Positions 49,453-63,706 are shown, counted from the first letter of the stretch. The stretch is DNA of 64,000 nucleotides from Spirodela intermedia (GCA_902729315.2 LR746280.1:3641001-3705000), one strand, 5' to 3'. Program-made: numbers and translations. The notes: generated by a model from the letters alone, not told the origin.

Positions 49453-49841
49453 ATGGCGTCCAGTTCTCCGTGGACGGCAAAGCAGAACAAGCAGTTCGAG
49501 CGGGCCCTGGCGGTGTTCGACAAGGACACCCCGGACCGGTGGCAGAAGGTGGCAAGGGAGGTGGGTGGCAAGTCCCCCGATGAAGTGAAGCGGCACTACG
49601 ACGACCTCATCGACGACCTCCGGCGCATCGAGTCGGGCCGAGTCCCCGTCCCCAACTACCGCTCCTCAGCCTCCCGGAGCGGCGGCAGCGGCGGCCGGGA
49701 GAGACTAGACGAGGAGCAGAGGTTGTCGTTAACTCTAAGCAACGACCCTTGTTTCTTCGGTTCGTCTTCTCCAATCCGCTCTACATTCTAACCGCTTCTC
49801 TTCCTCCTCCTTCCAGGTTCCGCCACCTGAAGCTCCATTGA
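49453..49841 (+). CDS. RADIALIS-like single-MYB (SANT) protein
   Basis: Exons 49453-49721 and 49817-49841 (95-bp GT-AG intron, split AG|G Arg codon) give 97 aa. The start [15 protein letters not shown] is typical for the family. One MYB/SANT domain covers about residues 7-58: W7, W27 and Y47 hold the core positions of the repeat ([38 protein letters not shown]). A Ser/Gly linker follows, and the tail [12 protein letters not shown] resembles the usual EEQRxxxLKLQ end. Reading through the intron would give a different tail ending at 49791, so splicing decides the C-terminus. RADIALIS-type proteins are small nuclear factors that compete with DIVARICATA-type MYB partners in organ patterning. The role of this copy is not known. 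Confidence 0.9.
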
Positions 49842-52250
49842 CGGAACTCGCGCACAGAGACTAAGAACCAGCAACCAGCCTTCCTGCCCGCCATCACACC
49901 TGTAGACACATAAAATAGATAACATGTACACATTCGCACAATCCCTCTCCCCTCTGTAGAATGCCCATCTCTCTCCGACGTAATGCAAACTGTCAGTGCT
50001 GCTCTCGTGTTCTCAATCGAGTATACTCCAAGTTCCCTTCGTCTCCTGAGCCTGGACGAGTTCTTTCCTTGAGCCCGCCGGCGAGAGGGGGTCGGGTCAA
50101 TTGCACCGGCCACGCCGGGATGGGAGAAGACGTGGGTTCTTAGAACCAGAGGGGACACGTCACCCTGGTTCTCTCAAGGGCCTCGCTCTGCTCAAGCTTC
50201 TGAACTGTAGTTCTAAGGGCAACTAGATCCCTCAACGACGGAACTCCGCGATTTAAAGCGAGTTTCTCACCAACGGAAACAGAAGAGAGAAAATCCGTGG
50301 TATTTTCAGCGAATAATGGATCACACTCGACAGAGAAAATTGATCACCTTTTCTCTCTCGACCAGCTCTTTTCACTCCCTCAATCTGATTATATCTGTGT
50401 AGGTGTAGAGCATCAGCACCAGCAGTGTGGTTGACCCAAAGTCCCTCTCTCCCTTTCGAGTATTATGTCCTTTGTAGCTCATCATGGCTTCCTCGTGGCT
50501 GAAGGGTAAGAAAGGCCCACCACCACCTTCCCAATCCTTATCTCTTACTAGGAGACATGTCCCTACTCCTTTTTTGTCCATTGTTAGCATGGAAAGATGA
50601 ATTACGATACTAGGCCGCTGAAACCACCCTCGTAGTTTCAAGCCATGCCCAGGGAGGTGACCAAATCGCCTCTGGGGCCCATCCGACCATTTTCTCAAGG
50701 CATGACCATGACCCCTCTGTGTATGGAGCTTGTTACATCACATGTGAGTGCAAATGGTGCTGGTATGTGATTAGAGAGGCCAAGGGAACAAACACCACGA
50801 GGAAGGGGGGGTGTCAATCTTGCTCACAAGAAAATAAAAATTAAAATGGAAACAATTAGGCAATTAGCTAATAATGGTAGAATAAATACCAAAAAGGGTT
50901 TTAACTAAATCTATAAAAATATTAAAGGTCATATAAAATGTACCAAACTGCAATCCTTCTACGGAGTATTTTCTACTATAGCACAATTTAGTTAAATCCT
51001 TTTGCATTGTTCATAGGGAGGATGTAGAGTTGTTGATGACAACATTTCTAAAAGATAAAGATTGACCATTGAGAAAAAGTCACGAGCACCTTGAAAAAAT
51101 TATTATCTCGGATTTTAAAATAGGCTTAAAAGGATATCATTACACTTAATTGCATCAATATAAAATGGTCTAGTCAAAACTTCAGTCACTTGTTCTTGTC
51201 GTCATATTTTGATGTCAACAAACTAAATAAAAGTAAAATGATGAGAAATACGATTGCCAAAATCAATGCACATATATCATCTACTCGGCAGTTCATTCTA
51301 TAAACCCTTAGCAAGGTACATCGTGAGTTTATTATGATTACAACGCTGATGGGTCATCTTTGCCTTTCTTGTTTCAATAAAATGGGCTGATTACAAAGTC
51401 AACTCACCATATGAAAATGCACTGCATTTTACTTTAGATGTAAAAGTATAAAACGAATTCAGAGTCATAATCAAGTAACAACACTAGATGCAAGTATGTT
51501 TGGAAGTCTAAGTAATGACATGGGACAATGGCTCTAAAGACAAGTATAAATGATGGAACGGAAATAGACCAATTCTACCCCCTCTGGTTCCTGTCATAGT
51601 TCTCATAAGCAACGATCTTAATATCTTGGATCCAAAAAATATAATTACAAATGTGAATTGTCAACTTTTGAAAGTGTTAAAGATCAATTTTTAGTCTCCT
51701 GGGGTAAATGGCACAAATTCATTGACCTAGCTCACATTTAATAATTTTTAGCTTAATAGTCTGACGTTGGCCTAATGCATTGTTTCTGTTATTTTTGTTT
51801 TATAATTTGTCTTATTTTGCAGGGATTTAACATTTAAAAATTAAAACACTTGTTTACTACTTGAAATGGTCAACTAAGAGTTCATATTTCGTTACCATAA
51901 ATATCTCCTGAAAGTAATCGATTTTTTAACTTAGTCCTTGACTATTCCCATTGTTTTAGTTAACTGAATTAGTGAGGTTGGTCGAATCTAAGGTGGTGGT
52001 GTTAATATTTATGCATCATGAAAACCTCACAGCTAATTGATTATTTCAGCTTTCGTATGATGAAAATCGCAATGAGTGTCTCCAATTGAGAACATGTGGG
52101 GTCACATGTTTAATATGTGAACACTCGTCTTTAATATGTGAACATATTTTAGGGGATTAAAAGATGATTTTATTAATATAGTTGGCGTTGTAACATTTTC
52201 GACAAATATTGGGTAAATATTAGATAATTTAATAATAAGAATATAAACCT
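49842..52250. other. Spacer between RADIALIS-like and ATAD3 genes
   Basis: GC-rich to about 50.75 kb, where the 3' untranslated region should lie, then AT-rich with no frame or repeat that I recognise. A CT tract (about 52258-52282) precedes the ATAD3 start. Confidence 0.45.
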
Positions 52251-52359
52251 TAGTGCTCTTTCTCTTTCTCTCTCTCTCTCTCGTTGAAACCCCTGGCAAG
52301 AAAGGCCTCCGTCGAGGGCCGCCGTTCCCTCGTTCTCTAGCTCTCCGTCTTGGCGGGCA

Positions 52360-55300
52360 ATGGGATTGAGTTCCATTTCGCGCAGAGTGGTCCTGGGTTC
52401 CCTGGCCCTTGCGGCAGCGACTGCAGTTTCCTCCTCCTCGATATCTTTCCTTACAGAATTTCGTGCTTACGCTGATGGGTTTGACCCCGAGACCCTGGAA
52501 AGGGGTGCCAAGGCTCTCCGGGAGATCAACAGCTCTCCACATGCGAAGCAGGTCCTTCCCCTGTTTACTCTTCTTCTTTTCGCTCTCTCGGTCTCTTTTT
52601 TTCTCTTATGCACTCACACACTTACACACTATTCCCGGGTACCATGTTGTCGTCTGTCTGTAGTTTTCTATAATGTCTTTGGTTGCTTTATCCTGCATCA
52701 TTCACACTTGTGTTGTTCAAAACCTCTCAGGTATTTGAGGTGATGAGGCAGCAGGAGGACACGCGGCTAGCAGAACTGGCAGTCGAGAAAGCCCATTTCA
52801 AAGCAGTGGAAGTAGAAGCGGATATTGTATGCAACGACCCGTCTCTCTCTCCCTCCGAAATGTGAACTCCTTTAACGCTCTGAATTCATTCTCTGCTTTC
52901 CAATAGAGGGGTGTTCTTTCTTCGAGGAATCAGAATCAAAAGTCCTGATCCGACATTTTAATCAAAACCAGCATTATTAGATTTCAGCTAATCATGCTGG
53001 CTTTTTAAGGTGAAACAGATCAACAAGGTCAAAGGTTTTTGGATTTTTTCGTAGACCCACACAAATAACTGATGCTTGCTAGCTTTGACAAATTGGTCCA
53101 CTGCTGATTTCCATTTTTTCATTTCCGACAATGTCTTTTCAAAGCTACGTTTCTTCTAGATTTAGGAGGAACTCCTACATATGGCGACATAACTGATATT
53201 CTATTATTGATTGCGTCTTGGGCTTCTAAGAAGGGTCGCACTGACCGTATGAAAATAGCCTGAGTGAGAGTCCTAAGGAGGATATTTTAAAATCACAAGT
53301 CATTGTGTGCTTTGAGACCTTTAGCCACTGAAGTACCTGGAGAATTTTGTATCAATTTCTAAATGGTAGCATCATTGTCTTGTGTCCTTGAATCCACGTA
53401 TCATTCTGATGTATTATCTGACATTCTCCTACTCTATAGGATGGAAGCTTTCCGAATCTCGCCTCCCATCCTAAATTTTCTGTCGTGAATTTTAAGAGAA
53501 AAATATGTGCCTTTTTGTTCCCGTCTGAATTGAAGTTATGAAGGAAACAATTTTAGGGGTGGGCACGAAAATTTTCAACTTTTTCTTTATCTTTGCTTTC
53601 TCCATCTTAGAGGAGTCTTCAAGTTGCAGATTTTATTGATATTTCTGATTTGCACTAGTTGGGTAAGGACGGAAGACTTAAATTTTTAGGGATAAATTTT
53701 ATAAGACTGATATTAATATGTATTTATGTTGTCTATAAATTATCTTTTCGTCAGGTGCATTGTTATTGATTATTTTCGGTGCAGTTGTCAAACGCTCTTG
53801 AATTGCTGCAGCGATGGGAGTGCCATCCCGTCGAATTTACTTGGTGAAATATGTCTTTGTCAGCTAGCTGTGGGCTATTTACTGGGAAACGAATACAAGA
53901 CGGCTTAATTTTTTTTTCAGATATTTACATTATATTTACAAGAGCTCTATTATATGCCAAAAAGGAACCCATAATTGGAATTCTAGGCTGCTGGTTATAT
54001 TCTAGTGAATGTGTCTGTCCATTTTTCCGTAAATTATCTTTCTTCTTTGATCAAAGTACTGTTTTCTCTTGTTGTCTTTTTTTGGCTCTTTTTTATCTAT
54101 TAGAGAAAAGTAATCGGTTTCCACGTTGGGAAAAGATTACTACTTTCTTGAGGGTCCTACTGCTCATGTGGAGCCTTTGGTTATCTCCAGGGCTACGAAC
54201 CTTTCCTTAGTTGAAGTCAGTTTTAGGGTATCATCTATCTATGTAAATACTCAGTTCCTGCATCCGTCTTGCTCGTCTATTTTCGAGGAAGATAGCCATT
54301 GTTGCACCAATTTCCGTAGTCTTTGTAATCAGCCTTTTTGTTTCTTACAGTCCTTTTTTGTATGACTCATGCTGAACGTAGATGGTGAAAGATGCCTGAA
54401 CCTTCAACTTTGCCTTTTTTACGTACCTGGTTTTTTAACCCTGCCCTGATGTTGTTTCGGGAAGGCGCTCTTCTGTTGGTTAATCTGTGTTCTTGAGGCA
54501 CATTTCTTTTTAGAGAAACAAATGTTTTTATGAAATCTACTTGCCTGACTTTTTAGGTTTTATCTTTTACATACAGATTTTCTAGCTCCCTCTGTGTGCA
54601 AGTAGTTCGGCTAGAACACCTAGTTGACACTCTTCCGGCTGGAAATTATTTGATTCTCAAATGGGCACCAGTTTCTTTCCGAATTTGATACACTCTCTGG
54701 TGGCAGGAAAAGCAGAGGAAAATGTCTGAAGAACAGAGAAATTTAGTTCAACAGCAAGCGCAGACAAAGGCACAAATGTTACGTTACGAAGATGAATTGG
54801 TTAGGAAAAGACTGCAGGTTGGTGGAGTAATATTAATGCCTTCACCTGATCTGTTTACTTTGAGATTTGACTGTGACAATCTTTGTCCCCAGACTGACCA
54901 TGAAGCACAGAGGCGACAAAACGCTGAGCTTGTGAAGATGCAAGAGGAGTCGTCTGCACGCAAAGAACAAGCCAGGCGTGCTACAGAAGAACAGATTCAA
55001 GCACAATTGCGTCAGACTGAGAAAGAAAGAGCTGAAATAGAACGTGAAACCTTAAGAGTAAAGGCAATGGCTGAGGCTGAAGCCCGGTCTCATGAGGCAA
55101 AGTTGACGGAGGAACATAACAGGAGAATGCTCCTAGAACAAATGAAAGGCGAAAGGGAAAAGTGGATTGCAGCGATCAATGCCACTTTCAGCCATATTGA
55201 AGGTATTGCGCTGAACGCTAATCTGAGTTGTTCTGCCTTGGTTGGATTATTTGATGTATGGACGCTTCAATTTCTTAATCCATTTACTGTATATATTCGT

Positions 55301-58300
55301 TGACTCTGGATACTGTGAATCAAGATTAATTGACTTAGTGTCATATTTATATTTTGGAAAATTGGAAAGCGGAATAAGGTCTTACCAGACCTTGTGGCCT
55401 TCCTATAACTATGAACTATGAAATTGCCGTGATGTTCTACGATTCTCTACTTTTTCTCTGAACACACTCTTGCATATATTATATGTTTGCCCTATTCTAT
55501 CTAGCCTTTAAACTGTACTCTAATGAAATCCTTTATGTGAGAATCCCTCGTAATGAATCCATTTAGTTTTTTCATTTCTTTCTGATGCGAAATGCAGAAT
55601 TTTTCTTCGGTTTTTGACATGGTTAGCCGAATGCGGATTCTAATCTGAATCCACCAATATGGATCGGTCTCTAGGGCATCATGTTCCTGGCTGGATTGGA
55701 ACCGACCTGAGATTGGGTCAGATTGGGGGAGAATCAATGTCTTGGATAAAAGATGGATTCTAGTTACAAACGTAAATGGCCTAACATACGACTGTGAAAA
55801 CGCATTAGAGTTTAAAATATGATTCCTGGACAAGCTGTTAATGTTTCATAAGACCCCAACTGATCGTCTGGTACCACATTCTCCCTGAAAATATTCCCAT
55901 TTTCTGGGGGGGAGAGAGCTCAGGCGCGGGGTGGACGACCAGTCAGAGCAGGTGGCAGGCAGCATAGGGAGTATTTTGTTCCCTGTCGCTCTTCCCTCTT
56001 CCGCTTCCTTCAGCATCGGTTCTGTCCTGTTTCTTTCTCCGACAGGCATTAGAATCTTGTATGTATGGGCGACGCACCAGCTCCACACGGGTCCTTGAAT
56101 AGTATTATTGATAGTCGATCTCCTTGTCAGCTGCCTGATTCCAGGAGTGGAGATGGCTAAAATGCCCTTTTATTGTTTTATTTTTATTTCAAGTAAGTCA
56201 GTCATTGACTGCAATTCGTGTTTGAAGTCTAATTTAGTTTCAAGTTTTGTTTTTTTGTTGAAAGAATACAACGAGTTTGTACACCCCAGAACACCCATTA
56301 TCGCCCTCAATATTCATACTGGAGCTCAACCTCGTTATCTTCATGATGGATGACACTGATTTTTTTTCTTTAAACTGGAGCCATAATACCTTGCGTGATC
56401 TCTGATCGCTGTGGTGTTTCTATTCGGGGTGGGTCTTTTATGCCCTCTAGAGAGAATAAGCCAAGTTGTTTTGCATATGTTGTGGCCAGCAGGCGGGCAG
56501 TGCTCCGCGAGGTTGAAGTGCCAAGTGCACTCGTAAGCAAGCTCTTTAGAAAGGGGCGGGTCGTCCATTGGCATGCTGCCCGCCTCTCTAATGAGCCTAC
56601 TGGACTAAGCACGATTGGGACTCTTCCATGATTGATGTTCTCCGATTAGCACTGACGTGGGCATGCTCGATACATCTGCGCCAACGAAATCCGTTGCCTG
56701 AAGAATCCCATCATTGTTAGTGAGGATTCCATGGCTATGGCTTGCTTTCATCAGTGCTCCTCGGTGTGTTTCAGGTGGCTTTAGGTTGCTGTTAACCGAT
56801 AGGACCACTCTGGTCATGGCCGTCGGGGGAGGCACCGCCCTCGCCGCTGGTGTCTACACGACGAGGTCAACTTCTGATCAGTGCTTTAGCTTTTCCATTT
56901 TCCCTCTTCTTCTGCGTCTCAGTCTTCTTCGTTGAGCAAACTGCTGCTGTTGATCGGCGCCTCTCTTCTTCTCCTTTGCTCGCCAGGGAAGGAGCCAGAG
57001 TGCTGTGGAACTACGTCAACAGGATTTTGGGCCAACCTTCGCTCATCAGGGAGTCGTCGATTGCCAGGTTTCCATGGTCGGGGCTCGTTTCACGGGTCAG
57101 AAGAGGGATGCGGACTTCCCCGTCCGGTCAGATTGAGCCATCTCCGGGCCGGCACCCCGCTTTCGGCAACATCATTCTTCATCCTTCGCTGCAGACGAGG
57201 ATCGAACGGTTGGCTCGAGCTACGTCCAACACCAAGGCCCACGAGGCGCCGTTCCGTAACATGCTCTTCTACGGGCCTCCTGGCACGGGCAAAACGATGG
57301 TTGCGAGGGAGATGGCTCGGAAATCGGTAGGCTGCTGCAACTCATTTCCCTCTAAACGTGGATGCTCGCCCAGTAGGCTGCTGTTCGTTCTCTTCGTAAT
57401 CTCTGAGCACGCACAAGGAAGATGTTCGAGCTTGTAGACTAACTAGATGGGGTTGGACGATGATGGTCTCATTTTTCTTGGTATGGAAGATGGGCTTACA
57501 GGTCTCACAGGGTCTGTGCTGGCTGTCGACAGGGCCTGGACTACGCGATGATGACGGGGGGAGACGTCGTCCCTCTGGGCTCACAGGCGGTGACCAAGAT
57601 CCACGAGATATTCGACTGGGCGAAGAAGTCGAGAAAAGGTCTACTCCTCTTCATTGATGAGGCCGATGCCTTCCTGTGCGAGTAAGCATCCCTTTATCTC
57701 TCCTTCTATTTGGAGTATGATGGTGGCTAGAAATCATTGCACGGGCCTGTTGAGAAAGAGAGAGATGATGATGATGAAGAAGAAGAAGAACAGGTAGTAA
57801 GTGAGTGGCTGCATCGTGGGCTGATGATGAACAACAGGAAGCTAGGGTGGTGAGAGTCTGATGTTCTATGGAATGCAAGATGTTCACAGTCGTTGTTAGT
57901 TGTCAGGGCTCGAAATCGCATTGTTGTTCTGAAGATGAGGAATTTGATTCCATGGAGTTTCTCGGACGTCTGATCGAGGGGGAGCAGTCGGAGAGCAAGG
58001 AGGGATTCTTACTTACGGCTGCTGGGTTTTGTTTTTGCAGGAGGAACAGCGCTCGAATGAGCGAAGCCCAGCGGAGCGCCCTCAACGCGCTGCTCTTCCG
58101 CACCGGCGACCAGTCGAGAGACGTCGTCCTCGTCCTGGCGACCAATCGGCCGGGGGACCTCGACGCGGCCGTCACGGACCGCATCGACGAGGTGATCGAG
58201 TTCCCGCTCCCCGGCGAGGAGGAGCGCCACCTACTGCTGAAGCTCTACCTGGACAAGTACCTGGCGGCGCCGCCGCTGAGCTCCGGCTGGTTCAGGAATA

Positions 58301-58536
58301 AACCGCAGGAGGTCACCGTGGAGGACGACGTCTCCGAAGACGTGATCCGCGAAGCCGCGCGGAGGACGCACGGCTTCTCCGGCCGCGAGATCGCGAAGCT
58401 CGTCGCCGGCATCCGATCTGCCGTGTACGGTCGCGCGGACTGCGTGCTGGACTCGGAGCTGTTCATGGAGATGGTGGAGTACAAGGTCGCCGAGCACCAC
58501 CGGCGCATGGAACTCGCCGGCGACAGCGGACGGTGA
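52360..58536 (+). CDS. ATAD3: ATAD3-type mitochondrial AAA+ ATPase
   Basis: Eight exons join in frame to 594 aa: 52360-52551, 52731-52826, 54707-54817, 54893-55202, 56775-56865, 56987-57326, 57533-57681, 58041-58536; all introns are GT-AG. Order: a hydrophobic N-terminal stretch (about 8-34); a long charged coiled coil (about 65-230, rich in Glu, Arg, Gln, with the family block [14 protein letters not shown]); a small hydrophobic segment (about 248-261, [14 protein letters not shown]); then the AAA+ core with Walker A GPPGTGKT 363-370, Walker B FIDEAD (D422, E423), sensor N465 and Arg-finger candidate R477. All catalytic residues are present. ATAD3 sits in the mitochondrial inner membrane and helps organise nucleoids and membrane contacts. 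Length fits the family. Intron 2 (1.9 kb) and intron 4 (1.6 kb) are the largest. Confidence 0.95.
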
Positions 58537-59113
58537 GAGGCAGAGTGGAGCCCGGACGGCGCTTGGCGGACGGCGATGGATCTGGAGTGCTTCTTGCTTG
58601 CGAACGAGAGAAACTATTCTCTTATTAATTTCTCTGAAATTTTTCTTCGATGCTTATGACGCTGTGGCAGAGGGGAGACGACGGAGAGAACTCGTTTCTC
58701 TCGGCTATGGGTTGGCTGCCCTCTGCCCACATGGTGTCACAGGTAGTGATCAGTGCAAGAGGGGGGAGAGAGAGATGGCAGGGACAGAGAGGCGGAGAGG
58801 GATCGAGAGAGAGGAGTGAGAGAGAGGATGATGGCGCCACTTGGACTTGTCGCTCCTGTCCCATCTCCGTCGCTGCCGCCCCAGCCGTGGCGGGGTCGGA
58901 GTCGTGACGTGGGAGGGGGTGATGGCGCCACTTGGACAGGTGTAACGTGGGCTCGGGGGTAGCGCCAAAGGATGGAGGGGAGCGGCGTTGAGTCAGCCAC
59001 GCGGGAAGAATTGTGACTGGGGAAGAGAGGACGACGACACCGGGAAGCAGATCGCCGATCGGCTTCTTCGGGGGCTCCTGATCCTCCTGGCGCAGGGGGT
59101 AAACTGTGCTGCA

Positions 59114-62100
59114 ATGGCGGAGAACGCGAGCTTCCGGGAGGAGGCAGAAGAGGGCTCCAACAACTCCCGCAAGCCTTTCCTCCACACCGGCAGCTGGTAT
59201 CGGATGGGCTCCCGCCAGGGCAGCCTCATGGACAAGCTCGCCAACTCCTCCGCTCAGGTCCTCCGCGACTCCTCCGTTTCCGTTGTCCTCTGCACCCTCA
59301 TCGCCGCCCTCGGCCCCATCCAGTTTGGATTCACAGTTAGTACTCCTCGCCCTCGCTCCTTCCCTCCCTCCCTCTTTGTCTATGTATACTTCTCCTTCAA
59401 TCTCCGCCCCAATTCCTCGATCCTTTGAGCGCAGTGCGGCTACTCCTCGCCCACCCAGGCCGAGATCATCAGCGACCTTGGCCTCTCCCTTTCAGAGGTG
59501 AAATCCCCTGTCCCTGCCCAATCCTTACCTTCTTCTCTCGTTGGATCTCGTAAATTTCGCCCGTGATGGCTCTGATCGATTTCTTGGGCGCTCGATGAAA
59601 CTTCGCGTTTGAACAGTTCTCCTTCTTCGGCTCTCTGTCTAACGTGGGCGCCATGGTTGGGGCGATCGCCAGCGGGCAGATTGCCGAGTACGTAGGGCGC
59701 AAGGGGGTAAGCCGTTTCATTCATGGCTCTGAGGATTGACCAGGGAACAACTGAAGTAGAAGTACCGTCGGTGGATCCTTGCTCCTATTCTCTTTTCGTG
59801 TGCACGAACGACCGGTAATGCATTGGTTTCTCTGTGGGTATGCAGTCACTGATGATCGCCGCCATCCCCAACATAATCGGGTGGCTCGCCATATCCTTTG
59901 CAAAGGTATGCTGCTAGGAATCTCTGACATGAAGATCCTCCTTAATAAAGTTTTGCCTCTTTCCACATGTGTGTCACTTCTCCTGCTCTGCAGGACACTT
60001 CCTTCTTGTACATGGGTCGGCTACTGGAAGGGTTTGGTGTGGGTGTGATCTCCTATGTGGTCAGTCTTTCTACATTTCCCTTCATCTTCAATCCCATCGT
60101 ATGGCCTGTTCGTTCTGTGGGATCTCACTCCTAAACGTTTGGCTGTTACTAGGTGCCTGTCTATATAGCAGAGATAGCTCCACAGAACAGGAGGGGTGGC
60201 CTCGGTTCTGTGAATCAGGTTGGCCTGGGTGTGCTATTTCTTGTTTGATAAAAGCCTTCCTACTTGTGTCTTCTAAGCCATTTTTGCCGCCCACGCTCAT
60301 TCCGTCTACAGTACGATTTATATGAATCTGATTGTCTATTTATCCTTCTTCTCCTGCAGCTATCTGTCACTATAGGGATAATGCTGGCCTACCTCTTCGG
60401 TTTATTTCTACACTGGAGGGCACTTGCCGTGCTTGGTAGATGCATTTCTAGTGTCGATGAACATAACTGAAATCATAATAATAATCACCCATGACGAATC
60501 ATTACCGGAAATCTCTTTACTCCTTGTGCAGGGATCTTGCCCTGCACACTTTTGATTCCTGGTCTGTTTTTTATCCCAGAATCCCCCAGGTGGCTGGTAA
60601 GTTTCTTTGGGGAAGAGCCTTTATCAGCAGCCATTTTAAAATTCTTAAAGTAAAGTTGTGATTATATCTTGTAGGCAAAGATGGGCTTAATGGATGACTT
60701 TGAAACTTCACTCCAAGTTTTGAGGGGCTTCGACACAGATATCTCTGTTGAAGTGAATGAAATCAAGGTGCAGAGGCTCTGAACTTATCACTTCACCATA
60801 ATTTGTTTGACTATATCTTTTTGCCATTTTTCTTAACTCGTCTCAAAAGAAAGGGGTAGATCAGGAAAATCAGTGCAAAGCCCATGATTACCAATGTTTG
60901 GGAGGGGCTCACGATCTTCTAATGTTGCTGCATGTACATCTGGATTCTACCTTGGCAGAGGTCAGTAGCTACAACAACAAGAAGAACCACAATCCGCTTT
61001 GCTGATCTGAAAAGACGACAATACTGGCTTCCACTCACGGTACTGTGGGACATTCGGTGGTTTCAGCCTTTCATGCTACTCAGTGCTGTGGTATGTGATT
61101 GTCTTTTATCATGTTGAAACTCTGCAGATAGGGATTGGTTTGCTTATCCTTCAGCAGCTCAGCGGGATCAATGGAATCCTATTTTACGCCAGTAATATTT
61201 TTCAAGCTGCTGGTGAGGACGTTGTCTCCATACTCACCTCCTGTTTTGCAGTTTTATGCGATCTTCACCATGTGCTTTATTTATATTATTTTGGTTGCTC
61301 TCTTGAACTGCTTTAAAAAGGAAAGGGTAACGTGATTATCTATTTCTTCATGTGCCAGATTTTGGATTTGTTGGATCACGTTGTAACTTGGTCATTGCTG
61401 TAGAGTAGCATTTGGTTGACTCTATCGTTTAAGGCTAATGAAGGAAAATAAAATGTTAGGTGAAAGGTGAGAGCAAGAATATTCGCCACAGTTAAAAGAT
61501 CATGGCAAAAAGTATTGCTAATAAATTCACATTCTTTTGTGCTAAACAGGACAGAAGGGATCTTAGCAATGGATCAAATATGATACCTAAAGGGACAGCG
61601 AATAAATTCACGTTCATGAAAATGCTATTAAAGGCAAACAGAGTCTTTCCTCACTTCCCTTAAATAGAAGGAGAAACATGTAGAAGTGCAATCTTTAATA
61701 AGGCTGATGAGACTTTTATGTCATGGATGAGATCTTTCAATGGTTCTCTTCACTGCAAGATTAGAGACCAGTTTTCCAAGTGCTAAAGCGACGAATGAAG
61801 TAAAACCATGTGATCTAGATCTGGAATTTAACAGTAGTCATCATCTACTAGCTTAACTGGTGTTTCATTATTTTAAGTCATGGGAGTAAATAGTCTTACA
61901 ATCAACATCATTAAATCATCACAATAATTATTTATTTTCTATTCATTGATCAAAATCCAACATGTGTCAGGTGCGAAATTCAACATCCTCTATGTTCGTA
62001 CTATCTGGAGAATTATGTGCCTACCCAAAATCGTTTTACCCTGTTCTTTATTTTCAAATTATTACCACAAAGCTATCTCATTGTTATAACCAGAAACTGA

Positions 62101-63706
62101 TAAGCAACTGAACTACCTCAAGAAAACGGGACCTCTAGTATGGACAGGGGAGGACAAGAAAATAAAATGTATTCTAAATAAGATGGTCTGTTTAATGCTA
62201 GGGACATTTCTTCATCTCAACGTTTTTCCTTTTGAGTGTCTAAACTGTTATGTTTGGCAAGAGTTAGCCGGAATCATTTTAGAATGTAGTAGTTTAAAGC
62301 GTTATTGCTAAAAAAATGCACACTTTTGTGGAAATAACTACTGATGTTATAGGTAGTCGAGCCATGACATTTATTTTCTATCATTGTAAAGTATTTGGAA
62401 GCCGATATTAATTGAAGTTTTCTGCACAGTGTGTTTTTTATTCATTTTCTCTAAAATATGATTGATGGTGGACTATTTCTTTCGATTTCACATCTGGTTT
62501 GGTTTCCTTTCAAAAGTTCTGCGTTCATTGTGCTGAGTGTTCTCATTATATCCTTCCCCTCTGTGGGAGATTCACCTCTGAATGCTTGGCATGGTAGTCG
62601 CTTGTGTATTTCTATTTCTGGCATCTGTCGGATTTTGCATTCCAAACTGTTTTCCCCTTCAAAATTTTGATTCCAGTATTATTTTTACAATCAGATATAT
62701 CCTGATGTGAATTCAATGCCATAGCATCTCCTTGGGTGCCTTTTCTGCTTGCATATTTCTTTCTTTATTAGTTCTCCGTTTTTATTTCTTACATGTGACA
62801 ATGTGCTCCAAAGTAATCTTGTGTTGGAGCACTTGCCCTATTTTTTTTTTCATGGTTTCTTTGCCCCTTCAGGTTTGTATGCATTGTAACATCCAAGCAT
62901 AATAATCTGCTTAAACCAGTGTCCAAGGTATCTCAGTATAGATCTTCCATCCAAAGATTCTTTACGATGTTTTTATTTTTCAGGGTTGTCATCAAGCAAT
63001 GTTGCCACAGTTAGCCTTGGAGCTATTCAGGTTTAGGAACTGAAGACCTTCTGCAGAGCCAATCAACGAGCTATTCATGTCATGGAATTTTGATATCTTA
63101 CTTGACATGTGATCCACAGGTCGTTGCTACTGGAGTTACCACTTGGCTTCTTGATAAAGCTGGGCGTAGGCTCCTCCTTATTGTGAGTCTGAGGCAACAT
63201 AGCTTGCAGTAGTAAATTTAGGGATTGTAGCGGTGGATATTGAGATATCAATGATTTCCTTGCCCAGATCTCAACTTCGGCAATCACACTTAGTCTGCTC
63301 GTTGTTGCTGTTGCGTTTTATTTGAAGGTCAGCCTCCTCTTTGTTAAACCTTTTTGATGGTTTTTTTTGTTTCCTGAATTACCATTAATTCACTGGCCGA
63401 TTGATTTCTAAGGTGGGGGAATGGCTCATGAAACCCATATGAGCACCTAATATCTAAATTACTCTTCCTTTTGCTTTTTTGTTTGATTGGAGACAGGGTG
63501 TTGTCTCAGAGGATTCTCGCTTTTATCTTATACTGAGTGTGCTGTCTTTGGTTGGTCTGGTGGTATGTTCTTTCTCCGCAGAGGACGTTCAACTCTCCTA
63601 TGATACGTATTTTCCCTTGACTGCTTGAGAACTTTCTTCTGCACAGGCTTTCGTGATTTCGTTCTCCCTTGGATTGGGAGCCATTCCCTGGATCATAATG
63701 TCTGAG
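59114..63706 (+). CDS. ERDL6: ERD6-like sugar transporter (MFS), 3' end beyond window
   Basis: Sixteen exons read in frame: 59114-59335, 59435-59497, 59617-59706, 59846-59905, 59994-60059, 60153-60218, 60360-60435, 60532-60596, 60675-60767, 60959-61039, 61128-61212, 62984-63030, 63120-63182, 63268-63327, 63497-63562, 63647-63706. They give about 421 aa of an expected ~485; the last exons lie outside. The N-terminus contains [12 protein letters not shown], as in the ERD6-like 6 branch. MFS sugar-porter marks are GRKG after helix 2, PESPRW at 230-235, [12 protein letters not shown] (about 303-314) and DKAGRR (about 348-353). Helices alternate with these. Arabidopsis ERDL6 exports glucose from the vacuole with protons; the same role is inferred. 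Its start is 578 bp after the ATAD3 stop. Intron 11 is 1.8 kb. Confidence 0.93.

Noticed and set aside
49781-50158. Minus-strand frame of 125 codons past the RADIALIS-like gene
   Set aside because: It is antisense to the expected 3' untranslated region and has no family motif.
56492-56584. 9-bp inverted repeat GGCGGGCAG in ATAD3 intron 4
   Set aside because: Short arms with a 75-bp loop and no target duplication; likely chance.
58231-58508. Minus-strand frames opposite the last ATAD3 exon
   Set aside because: Shadows of the coding exon; no motif of their own.
58625-59185. Minus-strand frame of 186 codons between ATAD3 and the transporter
   Set aside because: It overlaps the transporter promoter and first exon and shows only low-complexity Pro/Ser sequence.
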